DNA from: Trissonchulus latispiculum
Taxonomy: Eukaryota > Nematoda > Enoplea > Enoplida > Ironidae
Direction of reading: 5' to 3'
Length of the DNA: 64,000 bases
NCBI GenBank assembly: GCA_030248195.1
Contig: JASAND010000504.1
Span: 24,924-88,923 of the forward strand
Each line of letters starts with the position of its first letter. Position 1 is the first letter of the stretch. The position numbers and the translations under genes were made by a program. Positions 12,240-22,961 of the stretch are shown piece by piece. The notes under the pieces are model-generated. The model searched no databases and was not told where the DNA came from. It saw only the letters and a list, made by a program, of their open reading frames with translations.

Positions 12240-12982
12240 GTGTCCTCCAACTGGTCGTCGCCGACAAGATGAGCTCTTGTCTGTGGAACGCTTTCGCGAT
12301 ATGCCCTCTTGCCCCACAGATACGACAATCCAATGACTTGGCATTGCAATGATTGGGGTGATGTCCACTCCTTTGCAGCGGAAGCAGGTTGTATCGCTTG
12401 ACTTCTGATTTCTTTGTGGTGGACATGACTTTTGAGTAGGGAATCTCTTCTTGACGTAAGCCACTGAACCACCAGGTGTGTCGGACGAATGTTGTAGACT
12501 TGTGGCACTCTGTTTTGCTGAATGTAGGGCTTGAGCGAGCTCAAAAGCGCAACTCGCGCTCAGCCAACAGACGCTGTTGGATACGTTTATCCGACAAACC
12601 GCATACGAAGCGATCCCGGAGGGCTCTTTCCAGGAATTGCCCATACTCGCATTTTTCCGCTAAATGTCTAAGTTCGGCCAAATAGGAACTCATGGTTTCG
12701 CCAACGGGCTGATTACGTTGATGAAATTTAAAGGTTTCGGAGATTTAAATGTTTGGGATGGAAGTATTTATTTAAAGCTTCCACTTCGGGGGCTTCGGCG
12801 GGTTTGGCGGGGGCAAGGAGATTCCGGAGTAGTTGATACGTGGAAGGTCCAATGCAGCTGATCAAAATATTTTTCTTTCTGTCATCATCCATAATGTCAT
12901 TGGCTGCGAAGTAAGCTGACACTCTTTCAACATAACTGTCCCACACTTCAGTGTCCCGTTCAAAGGCTTCCAGTTTCCCCAC
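12240..12982 (-). pseudogene. Gag remnant with zinc knuckles
   Basis: The N-terminal block (GKLEAFERDTEVWDSYVERV, YFAANDI, STYQLLRNLLAP) matches the retrotransposon gag family. After a frame change it continues as PVGETMSSYLAELRHLAEKC and CGLSDKRIQQRLLAE. Two CCHC knuckles follow: CFRCKG ... HHPNHC, split by a frameshift, and CRICGARGHIAKAF, whose last Cys is Phe. Gag would form the particle and bind RNA. Frameshifts near 12,560 and 12,370 disable it. Confidence 0.88.
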
Positions 12983-12985
12983 TGT

Positions 12986-15900
12986 AGGACTAACTAAACT
13001 TTTTAAATAGTTTTGGCTTCATACATATCAGTCATCAGCAGCAGCTGCACTGGATTCATGCGTTTCTAACGAAAGTCATATTGTGCGTGTAATGTAATTT
13101 TAATATCGGCGCTTATGACCTACTGCGTTAAGGTGCAGCGTGACATTAGTAGTTTTACTGCATTTTGCATGATTACTCGCCTTGAAACCAGGCAGCCAGC
13201 GCCAATAAAACATATAAAAGCTCTTTGTTGTACGAAGATGCTGTTATTATAGGCAGAATGCTTTGATGTTTCTTTTTCTATCATTTATGAAGTATACAAT
13301 CTGCATTAGAGCTATTCTAATGGGGGATTCTAATACGACGGAAATGAAATTTACCTCAACACTTTTTGCTACAACTACTCTATTTTCGTATATCTTTACA
13401 AATAATAATCCATTCCCTGATGTGCTTGCGCAAAGCGCATTAAGGTGTAATGCCAATGGCTACTGCTACATGTATGCATAAATTAAAGGAATAGGTTAAC
13501 TAGGAATTGTTTATTTAATTCTGACTGGCTATGTTTTTCTTTAATAAATACAGTTCTAAATTGCACGTGTAGACTCTAAATTCGCGAATTATTCGAATAG
13601 TACCTCACGAATAGTGACGAATATTCGAATATATACCAGTTTTACTATTCGTGCCCATGCTTAGTGTAGAGGTTATTGCTTTGCAAATTCTGATCAATTT
13701 TTGATGAGTGTCAGACAAGATTTTTTCCTATTCCGGCTGTCATGTGGATCGGATATGCCTCATAATGATGGCTTAAAATTAGAGTTTGTGCTAGCAGGAG
13801 AGATTAATGCATGACTCTGTGGTCTGTGCTCGTCCAGCCAATAAGCTGAATATAAAAACAGTTAATGTCAGGAAAAGTTTTTCGTTTCTGCTAATTTTTG
13901 TAATAACTTTAGCAGGTTTAGTTTCAAATATGACTTGCGACCTATTCAAGTTACATATTAATGATTGACAGGGGGCACCCGTTCCGAATCGAATGATGCC
14001 AACCAAGTTAACTGAAATTGCCAAGATGCAATTGCCACTGCAAATTTAGGCTACGTGTGCGTGCATATGTGTGCATTTTAAAAGTTTGCTGTTTGCTGCA
14101 ACTTTTTTCCGCACAGCAACCTTTTGCATTAAGTGCTGGCATCAGCCTCGCATTTTCGTTTTCATCTCGTTTCAGTCGGTTATCAGGGAAGGTTTTTATC
14201 AAAGCTTGTTCGTATCTTGAAGGAATTTCACTCTCTTTTGTAATGAAATAACCAGGTGTGCATGTGCTTACACTCCATCCAATCCAATACCATTTAGCTT
14301 CTCCCTGATGACTGAAGGTGGATTATTTCGCCTTGGCCAAAGGAGCATGTATTTTCTTTTCATTATGATTGTCAAAAAACGTTTCACCATGAACCAATAA
14401 AATGCTAGATTTCGTGCTAACTTTTTGAAAACGAATCAATTAATTCTTTACTTAGTCGATGATAAGCTAACGCGATGGCACGAACAAAAATTACAAATTT
14501 TTTCTCTAAAAAATCACAATTTATATTAAATTTTTGTGTGCAAAAGTGCTGGTTGATACGTGCTGGGCCCTCAAGTACCCATTTCTATTGACCTGAAAGT
14601 TGATCCGCATGAACCCGCGACATACAACCTACTCTGTGTATAATTGATCGCTTACTTCTGCCAAAAAGCTGAAGGTACTTTGTCAAACAAATCATAATCT
14701 TAAGATGGTATTGTTCATTTTGTCTAACTTATAGAATCCTTGGTTGAATGTTGGATGCAGTACGATTTGAGCTGTTCGCTGTGAGGACTCCTTTTTCTCC
14801 ATATTTTAATTTATTCAGGCCATCTGGTCCTTTCCGGGTTGATTTATGAGGTTTTAGACGACTTGTGCTTGAGATTATAAATATAGTTTGACATGTTCAA
14901 ATGAGTTGGAAAAACGTGACTATCTCACGGGACGTTTTTTGTGGGCTCTTTCCATTTTTTCTGAGGGGAAATTTCTAGCTAAAGAAAATCTCTTTCGCAC
15001 AAAATAGGTTTCATAAGCTCTGAGAAATTCTGAAGCATGTAAAAGTGACTGGCCGTCTGCATGTTGTTGGGATGGGATGATTTGAGTCTTGTTAAGAAAT
15101 TCCCTCCCATTGCTTGTATGGCAGAATCTTGGGTCAGTTTAACTAAAATTTGGCATGAATACCTGTTCGGATTTTAGGTCTAAAATCTGCAAATTTCTAT
15201 TTTTGAGGCTACGGGAAATAAAAACCCGAATATTCTTAACTGTAAGAATAAAATTAATCTTTAAATCAGTAGTTTTCACATAACAATTTTGGAAATGCAC
15301 ATACAAGAGCAATTTTGGTTCAGTTGCTCACAAATTTTTCATCTGTGGCCAATTTCCTAAAAGTCGTGGATTTTCAAGTGTGAATTTGCAATTTTCAGTG
15401 GATTTGCAAAAATTAGCTTAAAACAAGCGGCGGAACATGACCAATTTTTGCAAGTTGCAGCACACCCGATTACAATTCTTCTAAATTCACGTAGGTTTTC
15501 TATAACAAAAAATTACTTACTTTCACATGTTTTGAATGCACTGTAAATCTTGTAGTTGTTATGTCAAAAACTGACAATTAGAAATGTTTCAATTTCTAAA
15601 ATCGTCTTGTTAACGATATTATAATCGATAATCGACATTACTCGCACTTGCAAGTTGTGCCTATTTTGGCAAAATTGTTTTAGCCATCGTTTATCCCTTT
15701 GAAAACCCGCCAAAAATCTAGCACTAACCAGAATACCTACCAGAAGGGTTATTATTTGTACTCGATAGTATCTTCTGAACATGTGCCATACAACGCAAAG
15801 GTGAAAATGAGCGAAATTGGAGATGGTCGAAACTCGATCAAAAAGTACCTCTTTATGGAAACGCTTTCGTTATCGAGAAGATTTCACTTGTGTCCACAAG

Positions 15901-16972
15901 TGTTTTGCTTGAATATGGCGAACACATAAGCAGGTTCCCCACAAGCTTTTGCATATATATAGACTGTAAAACTTTGTTTTGCGTAATAATTTTCAAAAAG
16001 TTCTAAATTTTAGAAAATGTAAAATCTAAAGTTACCTGAAGTTTAACTCTGAAATGCAAATTCTGTATTGGTTTTGCTTGCAATATATATTTGCTTTAGT
16101 GAATAAGCTGTATACTGTTTTATGATTTTCTTTTAGTTTATCACAGGGATTCTTGATTTGGGAAGTTTGCAAGTTTTATGGTTTATATATTACTTGTTTT
16201 ACTATGCAGGCGGACAGGGAATAAAAGTTCTAGTCTGCCACCTAAGTAACTGTACATTAGCAGTTATTGAAACTTCTCTTTTTTCTTTGACCTTAGGTCA
16301 TTTCATTTATTATTGCGCCAGAATTATTATTGCATTAAAGGATCTCTTTAACTATTTCCCCCAACTCGTTTGGGGGTAAAATAGTAAATTGGGGTCATAT
16401 GTGTTAAGATGTATTTAAAGGTTGAAATAAAAGTGATAGAAGTTATATGGTTGATTCTGACCAATTCTGCATGAAAAATAAAATAATCTTCCAGTTCTTT
16501 GTGCTCAAATTGAAAATATTTATTTTAAAATCATTTATTAGCTCAAGCTAATTCTTAAATTTAGTATGTACAATGAACTGATGCTAACTGTTATCTTTGT
16601 TTGGAGGCATCATCTGCGTGTTCTTTGAATATATTATGTATATACATCATCTTTGAATATATTATGTATATACATCATCTAAGCCTAGGCGTCGAAGAAT
16701 ATTGTGAACTAAGTTGTAATGCTGCGCTACTTTGGTCAATCAATCATTAGGCCCTTGACTTTCATGTAAAATGGTATGTTATTTATCGAAATACACGAAA
16801 ATCTAGATACATATTATATGCACCATATTCCTTTTTCTTCTATATGCTTTTTCGGTGCGCTGCTTTTTCCAATCGTTCTTTCTTTTTCAAAACAATTCCA
16901 CAGTTTATGCAAGTTCTATCTTACAGCTATATATACCTATGTCATCACGGCCCTGGTAATATCCCTTATATC
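12986..16972. other. No gene recognised; minor repeats
   Basis: Only short structures are visible in this AT-rich stretch. Clustered ATTCGAAT / CGAATAGT palindromes lie at 13,575-13,655. A block at 15,804-15,833 resembles the right end of the 7,048-8,282 element. A 29-bp tandem duplication (ctttgaatatattatgta...) lies at about 16,622-16,680. The small ORFs here have no recognisable family and no splice-supported structure. Confidence 0.5.
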
Positions 16973-17230
16973 AAGAGTACATATATAATAAGTAAGAGTG
17001 TGACAAGCGTCAAGCTCGAAAGTGGCCAGTTCCTGATAAAACGTTTTTGGCTTCAACACATATAAACATACAAGCGAGTGAGCATACACAAATGTGTACT
17101 AGGTACTCATTTGTGGGAGGGGTCACTGAGGTCTAATTTGTGTAGGAGGTCAGCCGTTATCGTGACGATGATGTCACCGGCCTTAATAGCTAAGAATGTG
17201 ACGCTTGTCACATTCTTAGTTATTATGTAC
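16973..17230. mobile_element. Small inverted-repeat element, relative of 8,294-8,710
   Basis: It starts CAAGAGTACATATATAATAA with TAAGAGTGTGACAAGCGTC just inside, and ends with the reverse complement (gacgcttgtcacattcttag, then ttattatgtactc). Its termini match those of the 8,294-8,710 element, while the interior differs. Confidence 0.75.
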
Positions 17231-17254
17231 TCATCTAAGGTTATTCATACGTTC

Positions 17255-17751
17255 ATGTGTGAAGTGTATACTAAGAAGTCTTATGAAAATAATAAGAAAT
17301 AAGTTTATCCTGAGTTCTGTTCGTCTGTATTGTTAAAAGTAGTTGGCTGTGTATTAAGAAACAGATACACATAAATGGCGACGAGGGTGGGATTCGAATG
17401 CTGAATAAATAAGCTTATTCGAGGACAACGATTGGGACGGTTGGTTTGACTTTAATGCAGTGGATGGCCGGATCCAACCGCCGAATGCTCGGCTTCCTAT
17501 CGCCGATCCTCCCCCTCCACCTGCAAGAGCGATTGGTCCAGTGCGACGTTCAACCAGACCTCGCAGGCTTCCCGAACGCTTCCATCCGGTCTCGGGAGAG
17601 TTTTTCCGAGAGGATTAGCCCGAGGGGAAGATGAAGTGTATACTAAGAAGTCTTATGAAAATAATAAGAAATAAGTTTATCCTGAGTTCTGTTCGTCTGT
17701 ATTGTTAAAAGTAGTTGGCTGTGTATTAAGAAACAGATACACATAAATGTG
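17255..17751 (+). mobile_element. TRIM: miniature LTR retrotransposon with matching target duplication
   Basis: Two 115-bp direct terminal repeats (17,260-17,374 and 17,632-17,746) begin TGAAGTGTATAC and appear identical by eye. They are flanked by the 5-bp duplication ATGTG (17,255-17,259 and 17,747-17,751). One base after the left LTR is the primer site TGGCGACGAGGGTGGGATTC, complementary to the 3' end of eukaryotic tRNA-Ser(GCT) with one mismatch (tRNA end from general knowledge). The purine tract CCGAGGGGAAGA precedes the right LTR. The 257-bp interior keeps a fragment reading VRRSTRPRRLPERF, like the end of a gypsy pol, so it is an internally deleted Ty3/gypsy derivative. The matching LTRs suggest recent insertion. 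Confidence 0.93.
17376..17398 (+). promoter_or_regulatory. Primer-binding site, tRNA-Ser(GCT) type
   Basis: TGGCGACGAGGGTGGGATTC and the next bases (GAA) would pair with the CCA-ending 3' terminus of tRNA-Ser(GCT). The position, one base after the LTR, is canonical for minus-strand DNA priming. Confidence 0.85.
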
Positions 17752-18798
17752 TGTATGCTAATATTAGTTTCTCTTAGATGTTTCAGGTACTGAAACTGAA
17801 ACTGAAACTGGGTTTCAGATTGTACAGGTTTCAGTTTCAGGCACTGAAACTGATACTTAAGGGGGGGGGACTACTAAAATCGACTTGCCCCGACTTTGTC
17901 CGATTGGCCTACTTTTTGGCGCAGATGTAGAGCATGGGTGTGGTCAAAAAAATATCGGGTACTGAGATCTTAGACGCCCTCCAGCCGTGTGCAGCTGTGG
18001 CATTTATGTGCCCGACCCCCCATTTTTCACAACCACCAACATAATTAATTAAAAATTTCTTCTGGCTAATAGAGACTAGCTTCAAGGTTGCCACTTGGCA
18101 AAATGATTTGGCACATATGTTCGTACCTGCTGAAAAATGCTAGATGTCTGTATCTTATCTGCATCTAAGGGAATTATTCTTCAAAGTTGAAGTTTCGTCA
18201 AAAAATTCAAAATTTTTGGCTAACGAAAAAAAATTTTAATTCTGGTGCAAGCTTTGAGGCTGTAATTTGGCATGTAGAGAGGCCCTATATATGTGCACAT
18301 TTGTGCCCAATGGCGTGGAATTCTGTCGACTGAAAAAATTTTTATGCTGACTTGAATTTTCAAAAATTGTCAAAATTGCCGTTTTCAGTCTGTCGGATCC
18401 TGTACGGAGGCTTTTTGCAGCCATAGAAGTCGCAAACCTTCACTAATCGAGCTCAAATCGTTTGTGGGTGTGTTTTCGACCACGTTGAGTTCAAATATAT
18501 CAAAAAATTCAATTTCAAAAAATTTGATTTTTTCCATTTCTGGGGTACCATTGCCCAAAAAAAGCGTTTTTGGAAATTTTTGAAGATTAAAGTTGGCATA
18601 AAAATTTTTTCACGCGGCAGAATTTCTTGCTATTTGGCACAAATGAGTAGTCCTATAGGGCCTCCTTCTATGCCAAATTACAGCCTTATAGCTCGCACCA
18701 GTAAAAAAATTTTCCTTTCGTTAGCCAAAAATTTTTAAATTTTTGCCGAAACTTCAAATTTGAAGAGTTATTCCCTTAGATGCAGATAAGATACAGAC

Positions 18799-20400
18799 TA
18801 GTGATGTGGATCGGATCGGATCGGCAGCCAAAATCACCTACCGATCCGATCCGGGCGGCGATCCGATCCGATCCGATCCGATCCGATCCGATCCGATCCA
18901 CCCCCGGATCGGGCCGATCCGATCCGATCCGACCATAATTTTAATTTTCAATTGTAGACACGTAAACTGCTATACCTTCCCGTTTTCTATTACTTTGCAA
19001 AAGTTTTGATCAAACTTCGCATCGGAATTTTATTGAATTATTTTGAAATTCCGTATCAGAAACTTCAGCTGCAGAATGCTGTGTAGTTATGTACCTTTAA
19101 AAACAACGATTTCCTTTGCTTGGTAGTTCAACATCTAGTGAGGACTATATAAAAAAGATGAAACGTTGAAGAAACTAGTGTGTAAGACAAAAAATAGGCG
19201 TACAAACTTTGGTCATTTATTGGAAGCTTAAGAATACATTTATAGCTTTATAGATTTATAGGCAATGCATATATATTTTCAAAATCGTTCGGAAAGGAAA
19301 TCAGGAAACATTTAAAATCAGGAAAAAATTTGGAATCCCGGATTTTATTCACGAAAAATCTAAAACATTCAATGATTTGCTAAAATTTATGCTAATTGAA
19401 AGTTTTATTTCCGTTATCAAATAGAACTGGTTCCGCGGGGTATATAATTTTGCTCTTACAACCGTACATTAACATATATACATTAACACGGGGTCCAATT
19501 CTGGGGGAGGTGTCTTTCCCGACTCTGGCGAAGCGAAGGGTTTACCTATCCCTGAAAAATTCCAAAAAGTTGAAAAAGGTCTACCCCGAAATATGCAAAA
19601 TTGACAATGTTTCAACATGCTTGGCCAAGATAAGTCTAGAGTGAAGATTTTTAGCGATTTTTAAGAATTTTTTGAAAAAATCGTTAAAATTTACTGAAAC
19701 ATTAGCAATTTTTGGTAAAAACTGCGTAGTGATCGGCGTCTACCCTTTCCGTCTCGGCGAGGTGCCTGCCAGTTGTTTGCCGTTCTGATTGTGTCTGCAT
19801 CCATTCATTTTCCCCCCACGTTATCCTATGCTTGCAACCTTTGCAACCAATTATGCCCCTAATGTTCGGAATTTTTGGTTTTTCAAAATTTCCGGATTTT
19901 AGTTTCTTTAATTCTCACAACATGGTTATCATTTAAAATTTCTTTAATAGAAAACATACCAGAATAAGCACACTCTCGGCAGTCAGCGTCACTGAATTTA
20001 AAATGCGGAGCGGACTGTGCAAAAATTAATTAGCAGAAAATATTAGAGAGCCATTCCATTGAACTGTTTTTACATATGCAGACAAAAATTATATATTTAT
20101 ACAGAGAAAGAAAGTAAAGCAAAACGTTAACATCAAAAAATTCACATTAACAACGAAAAATTCAACAATTGAACAAAATTCAGATGAAAATTTTGATAAT
20201 TTCTTCAAAGAAATTTTGTAATGTTGTAAAAATTGGTACAAACTTCCGAATTTTGCGTCATTTGCCGGATCGGCGATCCGGAAAAATCAAGCCGATCCGA
20301 TCCGGCCGATCCGATCCGAAAATTTGTCGATCCGATCCGATCCGATCCGACCCCGGATCGGTCGATCCGATCCGATCCGCCGATCCGATCCACATCACTA
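18799..20400. mobile_element. hAT-like non-autonomous element with GATCCGATCC terminal arrays
   Basis: It is flanked by the perfect 8-bp duplication ATACAGAC (18,791-18,798 and 20,401-20,408). The uninterrupted relative at 47,845-47,865 has a single ATACAGAC here, which gives an empty-site comparison. Termini are TAGTGATGTGGATCGGATCG and its mirror. Arrays of GATCCGATCC fill about 18,807-18,935 and 20,265-20,390. The interior (19,460-19,735) contains a repeat also seen at 41,690-41,890. The 8-bp duplication and YAG start fit the hAT superfamily; no transposase is present. Confidence 0.93.
19460..19735. repeat. Dispersed repeat, copy 1 of 2
   Basis: It shares cattaaca(c/t)ggggtcc, tctaccc(c/t)gaaa, and ttttgaaaaaatcg(t/c)taaaattta(g/c)t with 41,690-41,890 in the same order. 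Here it lies inside the GATCC element. The nature of the repeat is unknown. Confidence 0.7.
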
Positions 20401-20695
20401 ATACAGACATCTAGTATTTTTCAGCAGGTAGGGCCATATGTGCCAGATCACATTGGCGAATGGCAGCTTTGTAGCTTGGGCCTCGCAGTCAGTAGAAATT
20501 TTTAATTAATTATGTTGGTAGTTGCGAAAAACGGGGGGTCGGGCACATAAACGCGACGGCTACACATGGCTGGAAGGCAGCTAAGATCTCAGTAACCGAT
20601 ATTTTTTTGACCACACCCATGCTGTATATCCTCGCCAAAAAGTAGGCCAATCGGACAAAGTCGGGGCAAACCTTTAGTAGCCCCCCCCCCCTTAA

Positions 20696-21630
20696 GGTCG
20701 CACTTCCCTTGCATTCAGTCCACTTTGGAAAGTTATAACTTACCTAATATTGAGAATTAAGCCACATATCAAAATGTAGCTCTACATCTTCTGCGTTGTT
20801 TGGAATCATTGAAACATGTCTACCTATGTATTGGTTGCAAACTTACCAAACTTTCTGAAAAAATTTTAGTCAACAAGAAATTGGCCGTATTCAACGTGTT
20901 TCTGAGATAATTTGCCAGGGTCGGTTTTTTGATTTTGTCAAAATACCGTTTCAGCACACAGAAATTGAGCATTTTCTGAAAATTTGGCATTTTATCCAAC
21001 TTTGAAAAATCATTGCTCTTTATTGGAGGCTGATAAAGATAAAAATTAAAAAACCGTCCCGAGAAAATTGTCCAAACATACTATGTGGAATATATCTTTT
21101 AGATCCACCCATTGGTTGTGGAGCAATCTTCGGTCAAAAAAATTTGGCCACAATTTGACAAAATCAGTTATTCGCCCAGAACTTTAGGCTCATTCAGTCT
21201 ACAGGGCTCTAAATAACCTAATTTGTGCTTCTTTTGAAGCTCTTTAATTTGAGTATAAACTTGTCTACGCTTGTAGTGTACACTGGCTCCAATTAGACAA
21301 AACCTGTTTTCAGCAATATCTTGTCAAAAATAACCAATTTTCGAGCAAAAACTTTTCAAAAATTCACTGCTCAAAAACAATAAGAGACTTTTGTCTGAAA
21401 GCAAAGTTGTAGAGCACATAATAAGCTTCAAAATGATTACAGTCGCTGGGAATAATTTTCTATATATAGTTCTAGATCGTCAACTTTTTGTTTTTCCCTG
21501 TACATGATTGTTTTGAAGCTGACGTTTTTACAGAACGTCATTCCCGATGCATTTTTTGAAAATTTGAATGAAATCGGGCAACAACTGCACTTTCTGCAAC
21601 TATATATCTGCACGTAAGGGGAGCACGACC
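20696..21630. mobile_element. Second TTAA-flanked element, abutting the first
   Basis: Its left TTAA (20,692-20,695) is the right TTAA of the previous element; its right TTAA is at 21,631-21,634. The ends read inward are GGTCGCACTTCCCTTGCATT and GGTCGTGCTCCCCTTACGTG, an imperfect inverted repeat of about 23 bp. The interior has no recognised coding. Two TTAA elements sharing a single TTAA suggest insertion of one into the edge of the other. Confidence 0.8.
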
Positions 21631-22048
21631 TTAAACTGAAACTATTTTGGGATGAGACCAGAAACTGAAACTGAAATTGAAACTGAAACTAGCTTGGATG
21701 AAGACATGAAACTCGGACTAAAACTAGTTTAAGTCTTTTCTCAAAACATGAAGATTTGAATGTTTTAAGTGGTATTTCGTTACTCTGTAGTAGGAGTATA
21801 AATAATCATAAATTTATGCATTATATTATGTCTCAGTGCTGCAAACTGCAGTTTTTCGAATGAACTGAAACCGAATCTGAAACTCCGACTGAAACTGACA
21901 CTATTTTGAGACCCTGACTAAAACAGAAACTAAAACTGACTAATCTGGAAGAAGACCTGAAACTGAAACTGAAACTGAAACCGTCGTGGACCGCCGAATG
22001 AAACTGGACCTGAAACTGAAACGAAAATCGGTTACTGAAACAACACTA

Positions 22049-22961
22049 GTTAGACGTACTTGCATTTCTCTTAAGTTTGCATTTTTGTAGGATTTCATTC
22101 TTTCAAGATTTTAAGCAATCAATGCCGTATTTGATTTGATAACATTTTCAACTTAAAATGGTACTTTGTGGCGTCTTTCATTTTTGCGGAGTCTTCATCG
22201 CCAAGTCAAAATGTCAGATGGCATCATCTAGTGCTGAAATTTTGCCGTTTTGAAGGATTTTGGTCCAACTGATAACGAAAAGACACCTCTGTTTCATAAT
22301 TTGTTCTTCTCATAACTTGGGGCTGAATATTTTCCCCAAAGCTACATGTCGTCTCGTCAGCTAAGAGTATGACAGCTCTGGTAGCCCTTAACGCTGACTT
22401 TGGCTATTGCTATTGTTATTGCATCGCTATCTGGTGTCGCCGTTCAAGTCAAAATGCGATTTTCCCAGCTCTACTTGTCACTTATTTTGCTCCTTTATGA
22501 TGTACTTAGAAGTAAGTCGTTCATTAGCATGCCTTAGCTGTGTATTTTGTGGTTTTATTAGTTTGATTCTAAACATAAAATTATTTATCAAATATTCAAA
22601 TAATTAATATACCAAATTATTAATTCAAATAATGAAATAACTGATTACACAACGTTAAATCAACGGATTTTAACTGGCATGACCAAAAATAAAAAAATTA
22701 CTATCTTTACACATTGTTAAAGCGTTCTATGTCGGCTAATGGCATTTACTTATGTATCTCAGGAGTTAACTTATTATAAAACTACCTCAACCCAACGAGT
22801 ATTTGAGTAAAGGTCATAGCAGGAGCAAAAGCGCCGGAGCGCTTTCAACAGATCTGTGCGATGATTCCAGAAGGTAGGCGGTACAGGCAGGAGGAAGGAT
22901 AAATTTAAACAAAATAAACGCAACTTAAATAAAAACGCAACTTAAAAACTTTAAAGATATC
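22049..22961. other. 3' flank of the SLC3 gene; nothing else seen
   Basis: Unassigned sequence. A minus-strand AATAAA (TTTATT on plus at 22,554-22,559) lies about 400 bp past the stop codon and could be the polyadenylation signal; this is weak. Confidence 0.4.

Larger units (their letters stand above)
9400..12985 (-). mobile_element. Degenerate Ty3/gypsy retrotransposon (gag-pol order intact, coding broken)
   Basis: Reading on the minus strand, the order is gag, zinc knuckles, protease, reverse transcriptase, RNase H, integrase, which is the order of Ty3/gypsy (Metaviridae) elements. The gag and protease style resembles the K02A2.6/Mag-like invertebrate branch (family inference). Stops, frameshifts, a short insertion between RT and RNase H (about 10,870-11,040) and an internal deletion in integrase show that it is dead. 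No long terminal repeats were found at either end. Details are in the next four entries. Confidence 0.92.
17861..20691. mobile_element. TTAA-flanked foldback element, interrupted copy
   Basis: TTAA lies at 17,857-17,860 and 20,692-20,695; the ends read GGGGGGGGGACTACTAAA on the left and the mirrored TTTAGTAGCCCCCC on the right. Both halves are long inverted arms (ccccgactttgtccgattgg, gaccacacccatgc and cccgacccccc all mirrored). Without the insertion at 18,799-20,408 it is about 1.22 kb, the size of the uninterrupted copy at 46,929-48,142. It has no transposase. Confidence 0.9.
17775..22048. mobile_element. Outer element with GAAACT arrays, split by nested insertions
   Basis: GAAACT repeats and the complement AGTTTC form a left block (17,783-17,853) and a right block (21,635-22,040, with a gap near 21,720-21,860). 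The right end, read inward, is TAGTGTTGTTTCAGTAACC, a hAT-like start; the left end TAGATGTTTCAGGTACTG resembles it with changes. The 8-bp flanks do not match well, so the outer boundaries are tentative. Two TTAA elements and one hAT-like element lie inside. Confidence 0.65.

Noticed and set aside
18799..20400. GATCCGATCC arrays as telomere- or centromere-like DNA
   Set aside because: They are confined to the two ends of one element with target duplications and face each other.
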